From CAZQKE01 sp964593865 (GTDB lineage Bacteria > Chloroflexota > Anaerolineae > JAAYZQ01): 48,579 bases of DNA. The notes beneath the pieces are model-generated. The model made no database searches and was not told the DNA's origin. It saw only the letters and a list, made by a program, of their open reading frames with translations. Numbering within the stretch: position 1 is the stretch's first letter; each line of letters begins with the position of its first letter. The DNA is taken from contig CAZQKE010000124.1 of assembly GCA_964593865.1 (NCBI GenBank), positions 1 to 48,579 on the forward strand. Reading direction: 5' to 3'. The position numbers and the translations under genes were made by a program. This document shows positions 39,485 to 48,345 of the stretch, piece after piece.

Positions 39485-39513
39485 ATTGTAACATTTTCAG
39501 GCCGCTCTGTCAA
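39485..39513 (-). promoter_or_regulatory. leaderless-type promoter of the DUF523/TudS gene
   Basis: Minus strand: perfect TTGACA (39513-39508), 17 nt, TACAAT (39490-39485), then six bases and the ATG at 39478. The seventh base after the -10 box is the A of the start codon. Confidence 0.75.
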
Positions 39514-39582
39514 TGCCGGAACGACGGTGTGAAAATTTTGCAAATGCAAAAAGGCGATCGCGAGGCGCAAAGACATTTTCGT

Positions 39583-39612
39583 TTGGCTTCCTCCCTCCCT
39601 TTGTGGTACAAT
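39583..39612 (+). promoter_or_regulatory. promoter of the ABC/SpoIIM transporter genes
   Basis: TTGGCT (39583-39588), 18 nt, TACAAT (39607-39612). Confidence 0.55.
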
Positions 39613-39841
39613 GTAAGGGCGGCACACCGGAGCGTGGGTCGCTTACCGGGAGTGCGTCGGGGACCCGGCCTTGCAATACATTACCGAGGTGCAAGGAGGG
39701 CATTTTCGGCCCCGGAATCCTCCGCGTTTTGGCGGTCTTCCGAAAGGCGTAGTCGTGCTCCCGGTGAGGCATTGCCAAAGACGGAACCCCTGCCCGCACC
39801 GAGTTACAATCCGGCACGACGGGGCAGGAAGACTTTGCATC

Positions 39842-40837
39842 ATGGACTGGATGATAGAGACCGAAAATCTGACCAAGCGGTTTCCCTGCTCCACGGCGAG
39901 CAAGGAGAAGGGCTGTCATCCTCTGGAAGAGAGCGGGCCGGGGGCTTTACCCTGGTTTACGGCGGTAGACGGTGTCAACCTGAAGGTGCGTCCCGGCGAA
40001 ATCTTGGCCCTGTTAGGCCCCAACGGCGCGGGCAAAACGACAACGGTGCGGATGCTGGCTTCCATCCTCAAACCCAGTGATGGATGGGCACGGGTGGCCG
40101 GGTTTGACACCGTGCACCAAGCGCGGCAGGTGCGCCATGCCGTCGGCCTCCTCACCGAATTCCCCGGCCTTTACCTGCGGATGCGCGGCGACGAATACTT
40201 GACCTTTTTCGGTCAGCTGCAGGGTCTCTCGGATGAGCAGATCCGCCGTCGCATCGGAGAACTGATGGAGCGGTTCGGCTTGCTGGAAGCACGCCGCCAG
40301 CGGTTGGCCGAATACTCCAAGGGGATGCGCCAGAAACTGGCCCTCATCCGGGCCATGCTCCACAACCCGGCCCTTTTGCTGTTGGATGAGCCGACTTCGG
40401 CCATGGACCCTCACAGCGCAAAACAGGTCCGGGACGCCATCTTGGACGTGCGGCGGGAGCGGCACACCATTCTGCTCTGCACCCACAACCTGACCGAAGC
40501 GGAGATGTTGGCCGACCGGATCGCCATCATCCGCCGGGGCAAGATCATCGCCCTGGATGAAACAGAAGCCCTCAAGGCCCGTCTCCTCGGCCCGCCCCAA
40601 CTAGAGGTGCGGCTGGCCCACCCTTTGGACGGGCGGTTCCTCGCCGAGCTGAGCGACCTGATCCGGGTAGAAGAGGCAGGGGAGGATTGGTTCCGCTATC
40701 GGACGACGACGCCGGAGGAGACCAATCCGGCCCTTTTGGCCCGGTTGGGGGGACTGGGGGCGAAGGTCCTCACCCTGAGCCGCGTTCCCCACAGTCTAGA
40801 GGACGTTTATTTGCGCATCGTGACCGAAGAATCCTAA
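39842..40837 (+). CDS. ABC-2 type transporter ATP-binding protein
   Basis: 331 aa, NatA/DrrA-like. Walker A is GPNGAGKT (59-66), the signature is the YSKGMRQKL variant (158-166), Walker B LLLLDEPTSAMD ends in Asp182-Glu183, and the switch His is in CTHNL. A 25-residue insertion (about 15-40) before the first beta strands is unusual. A C-terminal region (about 235-331) resembles the DUF4162-type tail of such proteins. The ATG at 39842 is favoured; the ATG at 39851 is a close alternative. The permease gene follows after 33 nt. Confidence 0.92.
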   Translation: MDWMIETENLTKRFPCSTASKEKGCHPLEESGPGALPWFTAVDGVNLKVRPGEILALLGPNGAGKTTTVRMLASILKPSDGWARVAGFDTVHQARQVRHAVGLLTEFPGLYLRMRGDEYLTFFGQLQGLSDEQIRRRIGELMERFGLLEARRQRLAEYSKGMRQKLALIRAMLHNPALLLLDEPTSAMDPHSAKQVRDAILDVRRERHTILLCTHNLTEAEMLADRIAIIRRGKIIALDETEALKARLLGPPQLEVRLAHPLDGRFLAELSDLIRVEEAGEDWFRYRTTTPEETNPALLARLGGLGAKVLTLSRVPHSLEDVYLRIVTEES

Positions 40838-40851
40838 AAAGCCGCGCTTTT
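40837..40851. terminator. small A/T-flanked hairpin between the ATPase and permease genes
   Basis: AAAAGC-CGC-GCTTTT, a perfect 6-bp stem with a 3-nt loop directly at the ATPase stop. The stem is short and the T run is part of it, so it may only weaken read-through. Confidence 0.3.
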
Positions 40852-40870
40852 GAGCGGGAGAGGATGAGAC

Positions 40871-42382
40871 ATGACTGCGGAACGAGCAACCCTCCCTGAC
40901 AACCGACGCACCGCTGCGCGGATGGTGTGGATCATCGTCCGCCGTGAGCTGCGCGACACCTTGCGCGATTGGCGGTTGGTGACGCCGGTGGTCATCCTGA
41001 CCCTCATCTTTCCCTGGCTGATGAACTGGACGGCGCGGGTGGCCATCAACTTTGTCCAGCAGCGGAACGCAACCATCATCGGCGAGCGGATCATCCCTTT
41101 CCTCCTGATGATCGTCGGCTTTTTCCCCATCTCCTTCTCCCTCATCATCGCCCTGGAAACCTTTGTCGGGGAAAAGGAACGGCGCAGCATTGAGCCGCTC
41201 CTTTCCATGCCCATTACCGACATGGAGCTTTACCTGAGCAAGATGATCGCCGCAACCGCCTTGCCCCTCCTGGGCAGCATTTTGGGCATCGTAGTCTACC
41301 TGGGGGGACTGTACTTTTCCATCGGCTACCTACCACCTCCCGACCTATTGGTCCAGATCTTTGTCCTCAACGTCATCTCGGCCCTGGTGATGGTTGCCGG
41401 GGCGGTCGTCATCTCCAGCCAGACAACCAGTGTGCGGGCGGCCAACCTGCTTGCCAGCTTCATCATCGTGCCCATGGCCTTGCTCATCCAAGCCGAAAGC
41501 GTGATCATGTTCTGGGGCTTTCTGGAGACTTTGTGGCTCATCGCGCTGGGGCTGGTGGTGGTGATGCTCATCCTGGTCCGCATGGGAATCAAGACCTTCA
41601 ACCGGGAGGAGATCCTGGGCCGGGAGATTGACGAGTTGAACCTGCGGCGGGTGGGCAGCCTTTTGCGCTACTTTTTCGTCCGGCCGCCCGCGCCGGGAAT
41701 CGCGCCTGCGCCTGCCGCGGAAGGCCGGACACCCCGGCAGGTGCTGCGGTGGGTGTGGCGCGTCTACCGCCACGACCTCCCCCTCCTCCTGCGCCGCAAT
41801 TGGATGGCCGTAGCCGTTGTCCTCATCATGGTCACTGCGGCCTTTGCCATCGGCTGGGGCTATGTGGAAAAGTACCCCCTGCCTCCCGGCGTGCTCCGTT
41901 TGGAAAACCTCTCGCAACAGGATCTGGAATCCTTTTCTCAAATAGACTTCCTACCCACCCTGGCTACGGGGAGCATCTTTTGGCATAACCTGCGGGTGTT
42001 GCTCCTGGCAGCCCTGGCGGCGGTGATCAGCTTGGGCGTCTTTGCGATCCTGATGCTGATGATCCCGTTGGGGTTGGTGGGCTTTTTCGCCGGGCAGATC
42101 GCTTGGCTGGGGTATGACCCCTTGCTCTTCCTGGCGACCTTTGTTCTGCCCCACGGCATTTTTGAGATACCGGCAGCCATCTTGGCTACGGCGTTCGCCT
42201 TGCGGGTAGGGGCCTCCATCACCGCACCCCGCGAGGGGCTGACGGTGGGGGAGGGGCTGATTGCCGCCGTCGCCGAATTCGGCAAAGTGTTGATCTTTGC
42301 GGTGGTGCCGCTGCTGCTCATCGCCGCCTGGATCGAAGCCCATCTCACCCCTCGGCTCGTCCTGTGGGTATACGGCGGCTAA
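40871..42382 (+). CDS. ABC-2 permease fused to a SpoIIM (DUF95) domain
   Basis: 503-aa membrane protein. The N-terminal half (about 15-245) is an ABC-2/NatB-type permease with VWIIVRRELRDTLRDWRLV, ALETFVGEKERRSIEPLLSM and six helices. The C-terminal half (about 300-500) matches SpoIIM: LLRRNWMAVAV, FWHNLRVLLLAAL, LPHGIFEIPAAILA (426-439) and IAAWIEAHLTP. Stage II sporulation M proteins are usually separate. The fusion suggests that the two act as one exporter or envelope-remodelling channel driven by the preceding ATPase. Substrate unknown. A Pro/Ala-rich linker (about 275-290) separates the halves. Confidence 0.88.
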   Translation: MTAERATLPDNRRTAARMVWIIVRRELRDTLRDWRLVTPVVILTLIFPWLMNWTARVAINFVQQRNATIIGERIIPFLLMIVGFFPISFSLIIALETFVGEKERRSIEPLLSMPITDMELYLSKMIAATALPLLGSILGIVVYLGGLYFSIGYLPPPDLLVQIFVLNVISALVMVAGAVVISSQTTSVRAANLLASFIIVPMALLIQAESVIMFWGFLETLWLIALGLVVVMLILVRMGIKTFNREEILGREIDELNLRRVGSLLRYFFVRPPAPGIAPAPAAEGRTPRQVLRWVWRVYRHDLPLLLRRNWMAVAVVLIMVTAAFAIGWGYVEKYPLPPGVLRLENLSQQDLESFSQIDFLPTLATGSIFWHNLRVLLLAALAAVISLGVFAILMLMIPLGLVGFFAGQIAWLGYDPLLFLATFVLPHGIFEIPAAILATAFALRVGASITAPREGLTVGEGLIAAVAEFGKVLIFAVVPLLLIAAWIEAHLTPRLVLWVYGG

Positions 42383-42389
42383 GGACGGC

Positions 42390-42412
42390 AGGGCAGAACC
42401 CGTCGCCCTTTT
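42390..42412 (+). terminator. possible weak terminator after the permease gene
   Basis: AGGGC (42390-42394) pairs with GCCCT (42405-42409), followed by TTT. The stem is short and an alternative GACGG/CCGTC pairing overlaps it. Confidence 0.3.
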
Positions 42413-42433
42413 GTACCCTGTTGGGGAGGCTCT

Positions 42434-43189
42434 ATGACCGAACTGATCATCTTGGGTACGGCGGCATCGGTCCCCGATGCCGACCACGATACCATCGGCC
42501 TGCTGCTGCGCGGGCGTGGCTGGGTAGTATTGGTGGAATGCGGCGGCAGTCCCCTCTACAAACTGGCCCGCCTCGGCAACAGCATGGACCAGATCAAGGC
42601 CGTCATCCTGACCCACGCCCACGCCGACCACATCTACGGCCTGCCGATCCTGATCCAGGGGCTGTGGCTCGGCGGGAGGAAGGAGCCGTTGCCCATCTAC
42701 GGCCCCCAGGAAACACTGGATGTCGCCCGCCGACTGCTGGGCCTTTTCAACCTGCAAGAAGGGGGTGGGGCCTTTCCCCTTGAGTGGCGGGCCGTTTCCC
42801 GGCGGCAAGGGCAGCCGGTGTTGGAGGTGGGCGGCGTGGAGATCCGGTCCGCGCCGGTGGAGCACGGCGACCTGGAAACGCGGGCCTTGCGCTTTGACAA
42901 CACGGCCACCGGAAGGAGCATCGTCTACTCCTCCGACACACGGCCCTGCGCCACCCTGCTTGAACTGGCGATGGGGGCCGACCTTCTGATCCAAGAGGCG
43001 GCGGGGGCCTTCCCCAATCACACGTCTCCCGCCCAGGCTGCCGACCTGGCCCGTGAGGCCGGTGTGGCGGAACTGGCCCTCATCCACTACCCGGTGCACG
43101 GTGTGGACCCGGAGGAGATGCGGCGGGAGGCCGCGGCCTTCCCCGGCCCGGTGTGGATCGCCCGTGACGGCGATAGCTTCGGCCTGTGA
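42434..43189 (+). CDS. MBL-fold hydrolase of the RNase Z/arylsulfatase-like group
   Basis: 251 aa. The metal-binding motif THAHADHIYGLP gives His61, His63, Asp65 and His66. Further ligands are expected in EHGDLETRA, YSSDT and LIHYPVHG. The fold and length resemble RNase Z homologues, but the flexible arm that holds tRNA is not evident, so tRNA 3' processing should not be assumed. GGGGAGG precedes the ATG by 4 nt. It starts 51 nt after the permease gene and 16 nt before the VanW gene, suggesting one transcript. Confidence 0.87.
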   Translation: MTELIILGTAASVPDADHDTIGLLLRGRGWVVLVECGGSPLYKLARLGNSMDQIKAVILTHAHADHIYGLPILIQGLWLGGRKEPLPIYGPQETLDVARRLLGLFNLQEGGGAFPLEWRAVSRRQGQPVLEVGGVEIRSAPVEHGDLETRALRFDNTATGRSIVYSSDTRPCATLLELAMGADLLIQEAAGAFPNHTSPAQAADLAREAGVAELALIHYPVHGVDPEEMRREAAAFPGPVWIARDGDSFGL

Positions 43190-43205
43190 GCAGGATCGGG
43201 ATCTC

Positions 43206-45032
43206 ATGGATGCATGGAACGGTTCACCGCCTGCAACCCGGTTTGCCCCTTCCCGCCTGGCGGCAAAGAAGCCGGGGTGGGCGGCAACCCTGAGTCTCTT
43301 GGCCCTGGCCGTCATCGTCGCCGGGATCGCCACCTTGATCGTTGTGGAACTATGGTTGGCCGAGCGGATCATCCCCGGCGTCTACGTTTGGGATGTGGAT
43401 GTGGGGGGACTGACCCGCGACCAAGCCATCGCCCACCTGGAGGCCACTTTCCGCTACCCCGTCGATCGCTACCCCACCTTGCGCTACGGCGATCAAACCT
43501 GGCCGGTGGAGCCCCAATACCTGGGGACCCGATTGGATGCGGCGGCGACGGCGGATGCGGCCTTGGCCGTGGGCCACGGCGGCGATTTTGCCGCCGATCT
43601 GCGGGAACAATGGGATGTTCTGCTCCGGGGCCGCTTGGTCATGCCGGTTTTCACCTTTGACGCCGGGACCGGCTCCCTCTTCCTCAGCCAGATCGCCCGC
43701 CAGGTCAACCGTCCCATGCGCAACGCCGGTTTGGTGCTGACCGACGATCTGACGGTGCAGGTGACTCCCGCTCAGGTTGGGCGTGAGGTAGATGAGGAGG
43801 CCACCCGTCGCGCCCTGGTGGAGCGGCTGGCCCAGATGGGCGGTGGCGAAGTGGAACTGATCGTCCACGAAAGTGAACCGTTGCTGGCCGACCTGAGTGC
43901 AGCCCAGGCCCAAGTGGAGCGGGCGGTCGGCGGCCCCATCACCCTGACCGCCCCCGACTTTGAACCGTGGGTGATCGGACCGGAAACCCTGGCCCATTGG
44001 CTGATCCTGAAGCCGACTACCGGCCCCGATGGCCGGACGACCCTTTCCGTCGGCTTGGATCCGGCCCTCGTTTCGCCCTTTGTGGACGAGATCGCCGCCC
44101 AGGTGCAGCGCGAACCGGTGGACGCCCAATTCCGCTTTGATGACAACGGCGGTGGCCTCTACGTCGTCGCCGACAGCGTCCCCGGCCAAACTTTGGACAT
44201 CACGGCCACCATCTCCCTCATTGAGCGACTGGCTTTGGAGGAGGGGCCGCGTACCGCACCTTTGCCCCTCCTACCGGTGAGACCGACCGTTTCTTCCGAG
44301 GATGGGCCGAATCTGGGCATTGTGGAGCTGATCGGCGAAGGGGTGACCAGCTACGCCGGTTCTTCGGCCGCACGGGAGCAGAACATCATTGTCGGTGCGG
44401 CGCAGTTTGATGGACTGCTCATCGCCCCCGGAGAGACCTTTTCCTTCAACCACTACCTGGGCGAGGTCACGGCAGAAAAAGGCTACGTGGAGGGCATCAT
44501 CATTTGGGGCAACACAACCCGTGCCGATGTGGGCGGAGGGTTGTGTCAGGTGTCATCCACCGCCTTCCGTGCCGCCTTTTGGGCCGGTGTGCCCATCGTT
44601 GAACGATGGCCCCACGCCTTTCGGGTGCGCTACTATGAACCGCCTGTGGGAATGGACGCCACCATCTATTCGCCCAGTGTAGACCTCAAGTGGGTGAACG
44701 ACACGGGCCACTATATCCTCATCCAAACCTATGTGGACCGCACCAACAAGACCTTGACCTTCCGCTTCTACGGGACCAATCCCGGTCGCACCGTGGAGAT
44801 GGACGGTCCCTACAAGAGCAACCCCGTCCCCCACGGTCCGCCTATTTACCGCAAAGACCCCACCCTGCCCAAAGGACAGATCAAGCAGATTGAATGGCCC
44901 AAAGACGGCTTGGACGTGACCATCTACCGCATCATCAAAGAAGGCGGCCAAGTGGTGCGGCGCGACACATTCTTCAGCCGCTACAAGCCCTGGCAGGCTG
45001 TCTACCTGGTCGGTACGCGAACTGAAGAATAG
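43206..45032 (+). CDS. VanW-family cell-wall-associated protein
   Basis: 608 aa from the ATG at 43206. A membrane helix (about 30-52) anchors it. Two peptidoglycan-binding-4/YoaR-like regions (about 75-185 and 200-330) precede the VanW domain (about 375-520). That domain carries IAPGETFSFNHYLG, GGGLCQVSSTAF (443-454, Cys447) and WPHAFRVRYYEPPVGMDAT. A basic beta-rich tail (about 525-608) follows. VanW occurs in vancomycin-resistance clusters and widely in Gram-positive and Chloroflexota genomes with unsettled function. No vanA or vanH-like gene is here, so antibiotic resistance is not implied. Confidence 0.9.
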   Translation: MDAWNGSPPATRFAPSRLAAKKPGWAATLSLLALAVIVAGIATLIVVELWLAERIIPGVYVWDVDVGGLTRDQAIAHLEATFRYPVDRYPTLRYGDQTWPVEPQYLGTRLDAAATADAALAVGHGGDFAADLREQWDVLLRGRLVMPVFTFDAGTGSLFLSQIARQVNRPMRNAGLVLTDDLTVQVTPAQVGREVDEEATRRALVERLAQMGGGEVELIVHESEPLLADLSAAQAQVERAVGGPITLTAPDFEPWVIGPETLAHWLILKPTTGPDGRTTLSVGLDPALVSPFVDEIAAQVQREPVDAQFRFDDNGGGLYVVADSVPGQTLDITATISLIERLALEEGPRTAPLPLLPVRPTVSSEDGPNLGIVELIGEGVTSYAGSSAAREQNIIVGAAQFDGLLIAPGETFSFNHYLGEVTAEKGYVEGIIIWGNTTRADVGGGLCQVSSTAFRAAFWAGVPIVERWPHAFRVRYYEPPVGMDATIYSPSVDLKWVNDTGHYILIQTYVDRTNKTLTFRFYGTNPGRTVEMDGPYKSNPVPHGPPIYRKDPTLPKGQIKQIEWPKDGLDVTIYRIIKEGGQVVRRDTFFSRYKPWQAVYLVGTRTEE

Positions 45033-45182
45033 GACCCATCCGGCTCCAAGCGTGTGAGGGGTGCGTGCTGCTCACGGAGGCAACGCTCGCGTTTTCTCCC
45101 GACAAAACCTGCGCGAATCGCCCCGCCGTGGTCAAGGGACCGTCCTGCCCGGATGCCCGTCTCCGGTGTTCCCCGGCGGAAC

Positions 45183-45201
45183 CTGAGCGTTATCTGCTCA
45201 G
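45183..45201. promoter_or_regulatory. palindrome before the BTAD regulator
   Basis: CTGAGC and GCTCAG flank 7 nt, next to a TATATA stretch (45202-45207) that could be a -10 box. A possible operator for autoregulation; no good -35 box was found. Confidence 0.3.
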
Positions 45202-45240
45202 TATATAGGTATGGGAAAGCACTTGTCAGGAGCAAAGTTG

Positions 45241-48200
45241 ATGGAAGAATTGCACTTGCGGTTTTTGGGCCAGATGGCGATCACCTTAGGAGATACCCCT
45301 GTGGCGGGTTTTGTTTCTGCAAAGGCCCAGGCTTTGCTCTGCTATCTGGCGGTGACGGGCCGTGCCCATTCCCGCCAAGTGCTGGCCGATCTCCTCTGGG
45401 GGGAGATGGCGGAGACCACGGCGCGGGTGAACCTGCGCAAGGCCCTATCCAACCTGCGCCGCCTGCTGGGCGACCATCTACAGATCACGCGGCATACGGC
45501 GGCCTTCAACCGGGAATCGCCCTACCGGCTGGATGTGGAAATCTTTGTAGCGGAGGTCACCGAAGGGCTGGCGACGGGGGATATTTCCCATCTGCGTACG
45601 GCCGTTGACCTGTATCGCGGCGACTTTTTGGCCGGTTTCGCGGTGCGGGATGCCCCCGCTTTTGAGGAGTGGGCCATAGTAGAACGGGAGCGGCTGTGGA
45701 ACCTGGCGGTGCAGGCCCTGGAGCGGCTGGCGGATTGGTACACTGCCCAGGGGGAGTATGAAACCTCCATAAAATACATCCAGCAGCTGCTGACCCTGGA
45801 CCCCTGGCGGGAGGAGGCCCACCGTCGTAAGATGCTGCTCCTGGCCCGCAGCGGGCAGTATAGCGCGGCCCTGGCCCAGTATGAGACCTGCCGCCGTACC
45901 CTGCGACGTGAGTTCGGCATAGAACCGGCAACCGAGACACAGCGGCTCCGCGAGCGCATCCTAACCGCCCGGCAGATGCGCCGCCGCCCCCTCCCCTCCC
46001 AACCTGCGCCCTTTGTCGGGCGGGAGGAAGAATTGACCGAGCTGGGCCGCCTCCTGCGTGATCCCCATTACCGTTTGATCACCCTCCTCGGTCCGGGCGG
46101 CATCGGCAAGAGCCGTTTGGCCCTGCAAGCAGCCGAGCAGAACAAGCACCGATTCCTCCACGGCATCTACTTTGTGCCTTTGGCATCTTTGCCCTCCCCC
46201 GAACTGCTTCCCTCTGCCATCTTGCAAGCCCTGGACGTTTTCTCCCACGGTTCGGCAAAGCTGGAGACGCAGCTCCTGGACTATTTGCAGGATAAGGAAC
46301 TTTTGCTGATCCTGGATGGTTTCGAGCACCTGTGTCCGGGGCACGACCTGTTGGTGGACATCCTGGAACAGGCTCCCGATGTCAAACTCCTCGTCACCTC
46401 ACGGGAACGGCTTCGCCTGCGGTGGGAGTGGCCTTTTGCCGTCGGCGGCCTGCGCTATCCCGACGTTTCGGAGGAACATCCCCTGCCCCCCTCCGACGCT
46501 TTGGGGCCTCACTGGTCGGCGGTGCAGCTCTTTATCCAAACGGCCCGGCAGGCAGCCCCCCGCTTTTCCCCGGAAAGGAACTTGCCGCATATCATATCCA
46601 TCTGCCGTTCGGTGGAGGGAATGCCGTTGGGCATTGAGCTGGCCGCGGCGTGGGTGCATCAATTCCCCTGCCGGGTCATTGCCCGGGAGATCGCCCGCAA
46701 CCTGGATTTCCTACGCTCCCCTTTGCAGGATGTACCATCCCGCCACCGTAGTATGCGGGCCGCCTTTGATTACTCCTGGAACCTGCTTTCCCCCGCGGAG
46801 CAAAAAGTGTTCCGGCGGCTGGCCGTCTTTCGGGGTGGGTTTCGGCAGGAAGCAGCCGAACAGATCGCCGGTGCTTCCGCCGCCCTCCTATCGGCCTTGA
46901 TCGCCAAATCCCTGCTGCGCCGCACCGCGGCGGAGCGGTATGAGATGCCTGAACTGCTGCGCCAATATGCCCAGGAGAAGCTGGAACAGGCGGGAGAAGT
47001 CCGGGAGATCCGACGGCGGCACTGCGAATTTTACGCCGCTTTCTTAGAGGAACGCGAATTCGGCCTGCAAGGGGCGACTCCGCCGGAGATATTGGAAGAG
47101 GTCGGCAACGAGGTAGAGAATGTACGGCTCGCCTGGCAATGGGCCGTCCAAGAAGGGGATGTGAAGGTGTTGAGCCAGGCCCTGGGGCCGCTCTTTTTGT
47201 TCTACGAGTTTCGGGGCTGGTTCCAAGAAGGGGAAAAGGCGATCCGGGATGCCCTCGTCCCGGTACGAAAGTCGGCCGAAAGGGGAGATGAGCAGGCCCG
47301 CCGCCTCTTGGCCCGTCTTCTGATCTACTTGGCCAGCTTCTCCCGCTATTTGGGAGACCCCCAAAGGGGACGTGCCCTCTTGGAGGAAGGAATGGCCCTG
47401 GCCCGCCGCCTGGGAGAATGGTCGGCGGTGGCTTTGGCCCTGAACAGCCTGGGCATCTTGGCCGGTATGCGCGGCGACCGTGTCGCGGAAAGAAAATTCT
47501 TTCGGGAAAGCCTGGATATCGCCCGCTCCCTGAACGACCGGGTGCGCATGGCGGTTGAGCTTAGCAACCTGGCCAGTGCGGAATGCAAGGCGGGCAACTA
47601 TGAAAAGAGCCAACGGCTTAGCAAACAGAGCGCATCCCTTTGCCGGGAAATAGGTCATCGTCGCGGGTTGGCACGGGCGGTCCAAAACCTGGCCATTGCG
47701 GCCCATCTCCAGAACGCTTACGAGGAAGCCGAACGGTTCTATCGGGAGAGCTTGGACCTCTTCCGGGAGATCAAGGACCAATGGGGGGTGGCCCTCACCC
47801 TGGGCAACCTGGGGGACCTGGCCTACCGACGGGGAGACTATGAAAAGGCGCGGCAGGTTCTGGAAGAAAGCCTGGTTCTGCGCCGAAAGATGCACGACCG
47901 TTGGGGGATCGCTTTAGCCCTGAACACGTTGGGAGGAGTTGCACGGGCCGAGGGGAATCTTTGGGAGGCGGAGCAATGCTTCCGGGAAGCATTGGAGATC
48001 GCCCGGCAGATCCATTCCCACGTGATGATTACGGAGGTGCTGGTTGAGGCGGCGCAGCTCCTGGCGGAAAAGGACAAGGAAAAGGCCATAGAGGTCCTGG
48101 CGTTCGCCCTGGAGCACCCGGCTACCGAAGAGCGGACGCGGGAGGATGCGGCGCGGATCTTGGCCGATCTTGCGGCCGATCTACCGCCGGAGATCGCCTC

Positions 48201-48264
48201 CGCCGCCCGGCGGAGGGGCAAAGAAGGGGATTTGAAAAGGGTGACGCAGCTGCTGGTGGGGTGA
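45241..48264 (+). CDS. BTAD-AAA-TPR transcriptional regulator (SARP/AfsR/MalT-like)
   Basis: 1007 aa. An OmpR-like winged helix (about 1-95) has LRFLGQMAI and the SRQVLADLLWGE stretch. The bacterial transcriptional activation domain covers about 97-243. A STAND/NB-ARC-type ATPase follows: FVGREEEL (258-265), Walker A GPGGIGKS (284-291), Walker B LLLILDGFEHL around Asp359 and the VTSRERL sensor. The C-terminal half (about 640-1000) is helical TPR-like repeats with recurring ALNSLGILAG, VQNLAIAAH, TLGNLGDLAYRRGDYEKAR and ALNTLGGVARAEG. AGGAG lies 8 nt before the ATG at 45241; an in-frame ATG at 45211 has no such site. Ligand and targets are unknown. Confidence 0.92.
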   Translation: MEELHLRFLGQMAITLGDTPVAGFVSAKAQALLCYLAVTGRAHSRQVLADLLWGEMAETTARVNLRKALSNLRRLLGDHLQITRHTAAFNRESPYRLDVEIFVAEVTEGLATGDISHLRTAVDLYRGDFLAGFAVRDAPAFEEWAIVERERLWNLAVQALERLADWYTAQGEYETSIKYIQQLLTLDPWREEAHRRKMLLLARSGQYSAALAQYETCRRTLRREFGIEPATETQRLRERILTARQMRRRPLPSQPAPFVGREEELTELGRLLRDPHYRLITLLGPGGIGKSRLALQAAEQNKHRFLHGIYFVPLASLPSPELLPSAILQALDVFSHGSAKLETQLLDYLQDKELLLILDGFEHLCPGHDLLVDILEQAPDVKLLVTSRERLRLRWEWPFAVGGLRYPDVSEEHPLPPSDALGPHWSAVQLFIQTARQAAPRFSPERNLPHIISICRSVEGMPLGIELAAAWVHQFPCRVIAREIARNLDFLRSPLQDVPSRHRSMRAAFDYSWNLLSPAEQKVFRRLAVFRGGFRQEAAEQIAGASAALLSALIAKSLLRRTAAERYEMPELLRQYAQEKLEQAGEVREIRRRHCEFYAAFLEEREFGLQGATPPEILEEVGNEVENVRLAWQWAVQEGDVKVLSQALGPLFLFYEFRGWFQEGEKAIRDALVPVRKSAERGDEQARRLLARLLIYLASFSRYLGDPQRGRALLEEGMALARRLGEWSAVALALNSLGILAGMRGDRVAERKFFRESLDIARSLNDRVRMAVELSNLASAECKAGNYEKSQRLSKQSASLCREIGHRRGLARAVQNLAIAAHLQNAYEEAERFYRESLDLFREIKDQWGVALTLGNLGDLAYRRGDYEKARQVLEESLVLRRKMHDRWGIALALNTLGGVARAEGNLWEAEQCFREALEIARQIHSHVMITEVLVEAAQLLAEKDKEKAIEVLAFALEHPATEERTREDAARILADLAADLPPEIASAARRRGKEGDLKRVTQLLVG

Positions 48265-48331
48265 GCCTTGCCCGATGAACGACGGACACCCGCCGCCGAG
48301 ACGGAAAATGGAGTTCCCACCCAAAGTGTGG

Positions 48332-48337
48332 TATAAT
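48332..48337 (+). promoter_or_regulatory. -10 box just before the PfkB kinase gene
   Basis: Perfect TATAAT ending 8 nt before the ATG at 48346, so the transcript would start about 2 nt upstream of the start codon. The -35 region (around TGGAGT) is weak. Confidence 0.5.
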
Positions 48338-48345
48338 CCCCAACC

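Larger units (their letters stand above)
39479..39841. other. divergent promoter region and ABC-transporter leader
   Basis: Contains the minus-strand TudS promoter (39485-39513), a forward promoter (39583-39612) and a 230-nt leader. The leader has several possible stems, for example CCTTGCA (39668-39674) with TGCAAGG (39689-39695), and CGGAA with TTCCG (about 39714-39743). I do not recognise a known riboswitch core. No gene is supported here. Confidence 0.55.

Noticed and set aside
39554..39561. GCGATCGC palindrome (HIP1-like)
   Set aside because: A single occurrence without the full GGCGATCGCC and outside cyanobacteria is not meaningful.
43206..45032. Vancomycin resistance determinant
   Set aside because: VanW-domain proteins are common outside resistance clusters, and no vanH, vanA/B or vanX-like gene is in the window.
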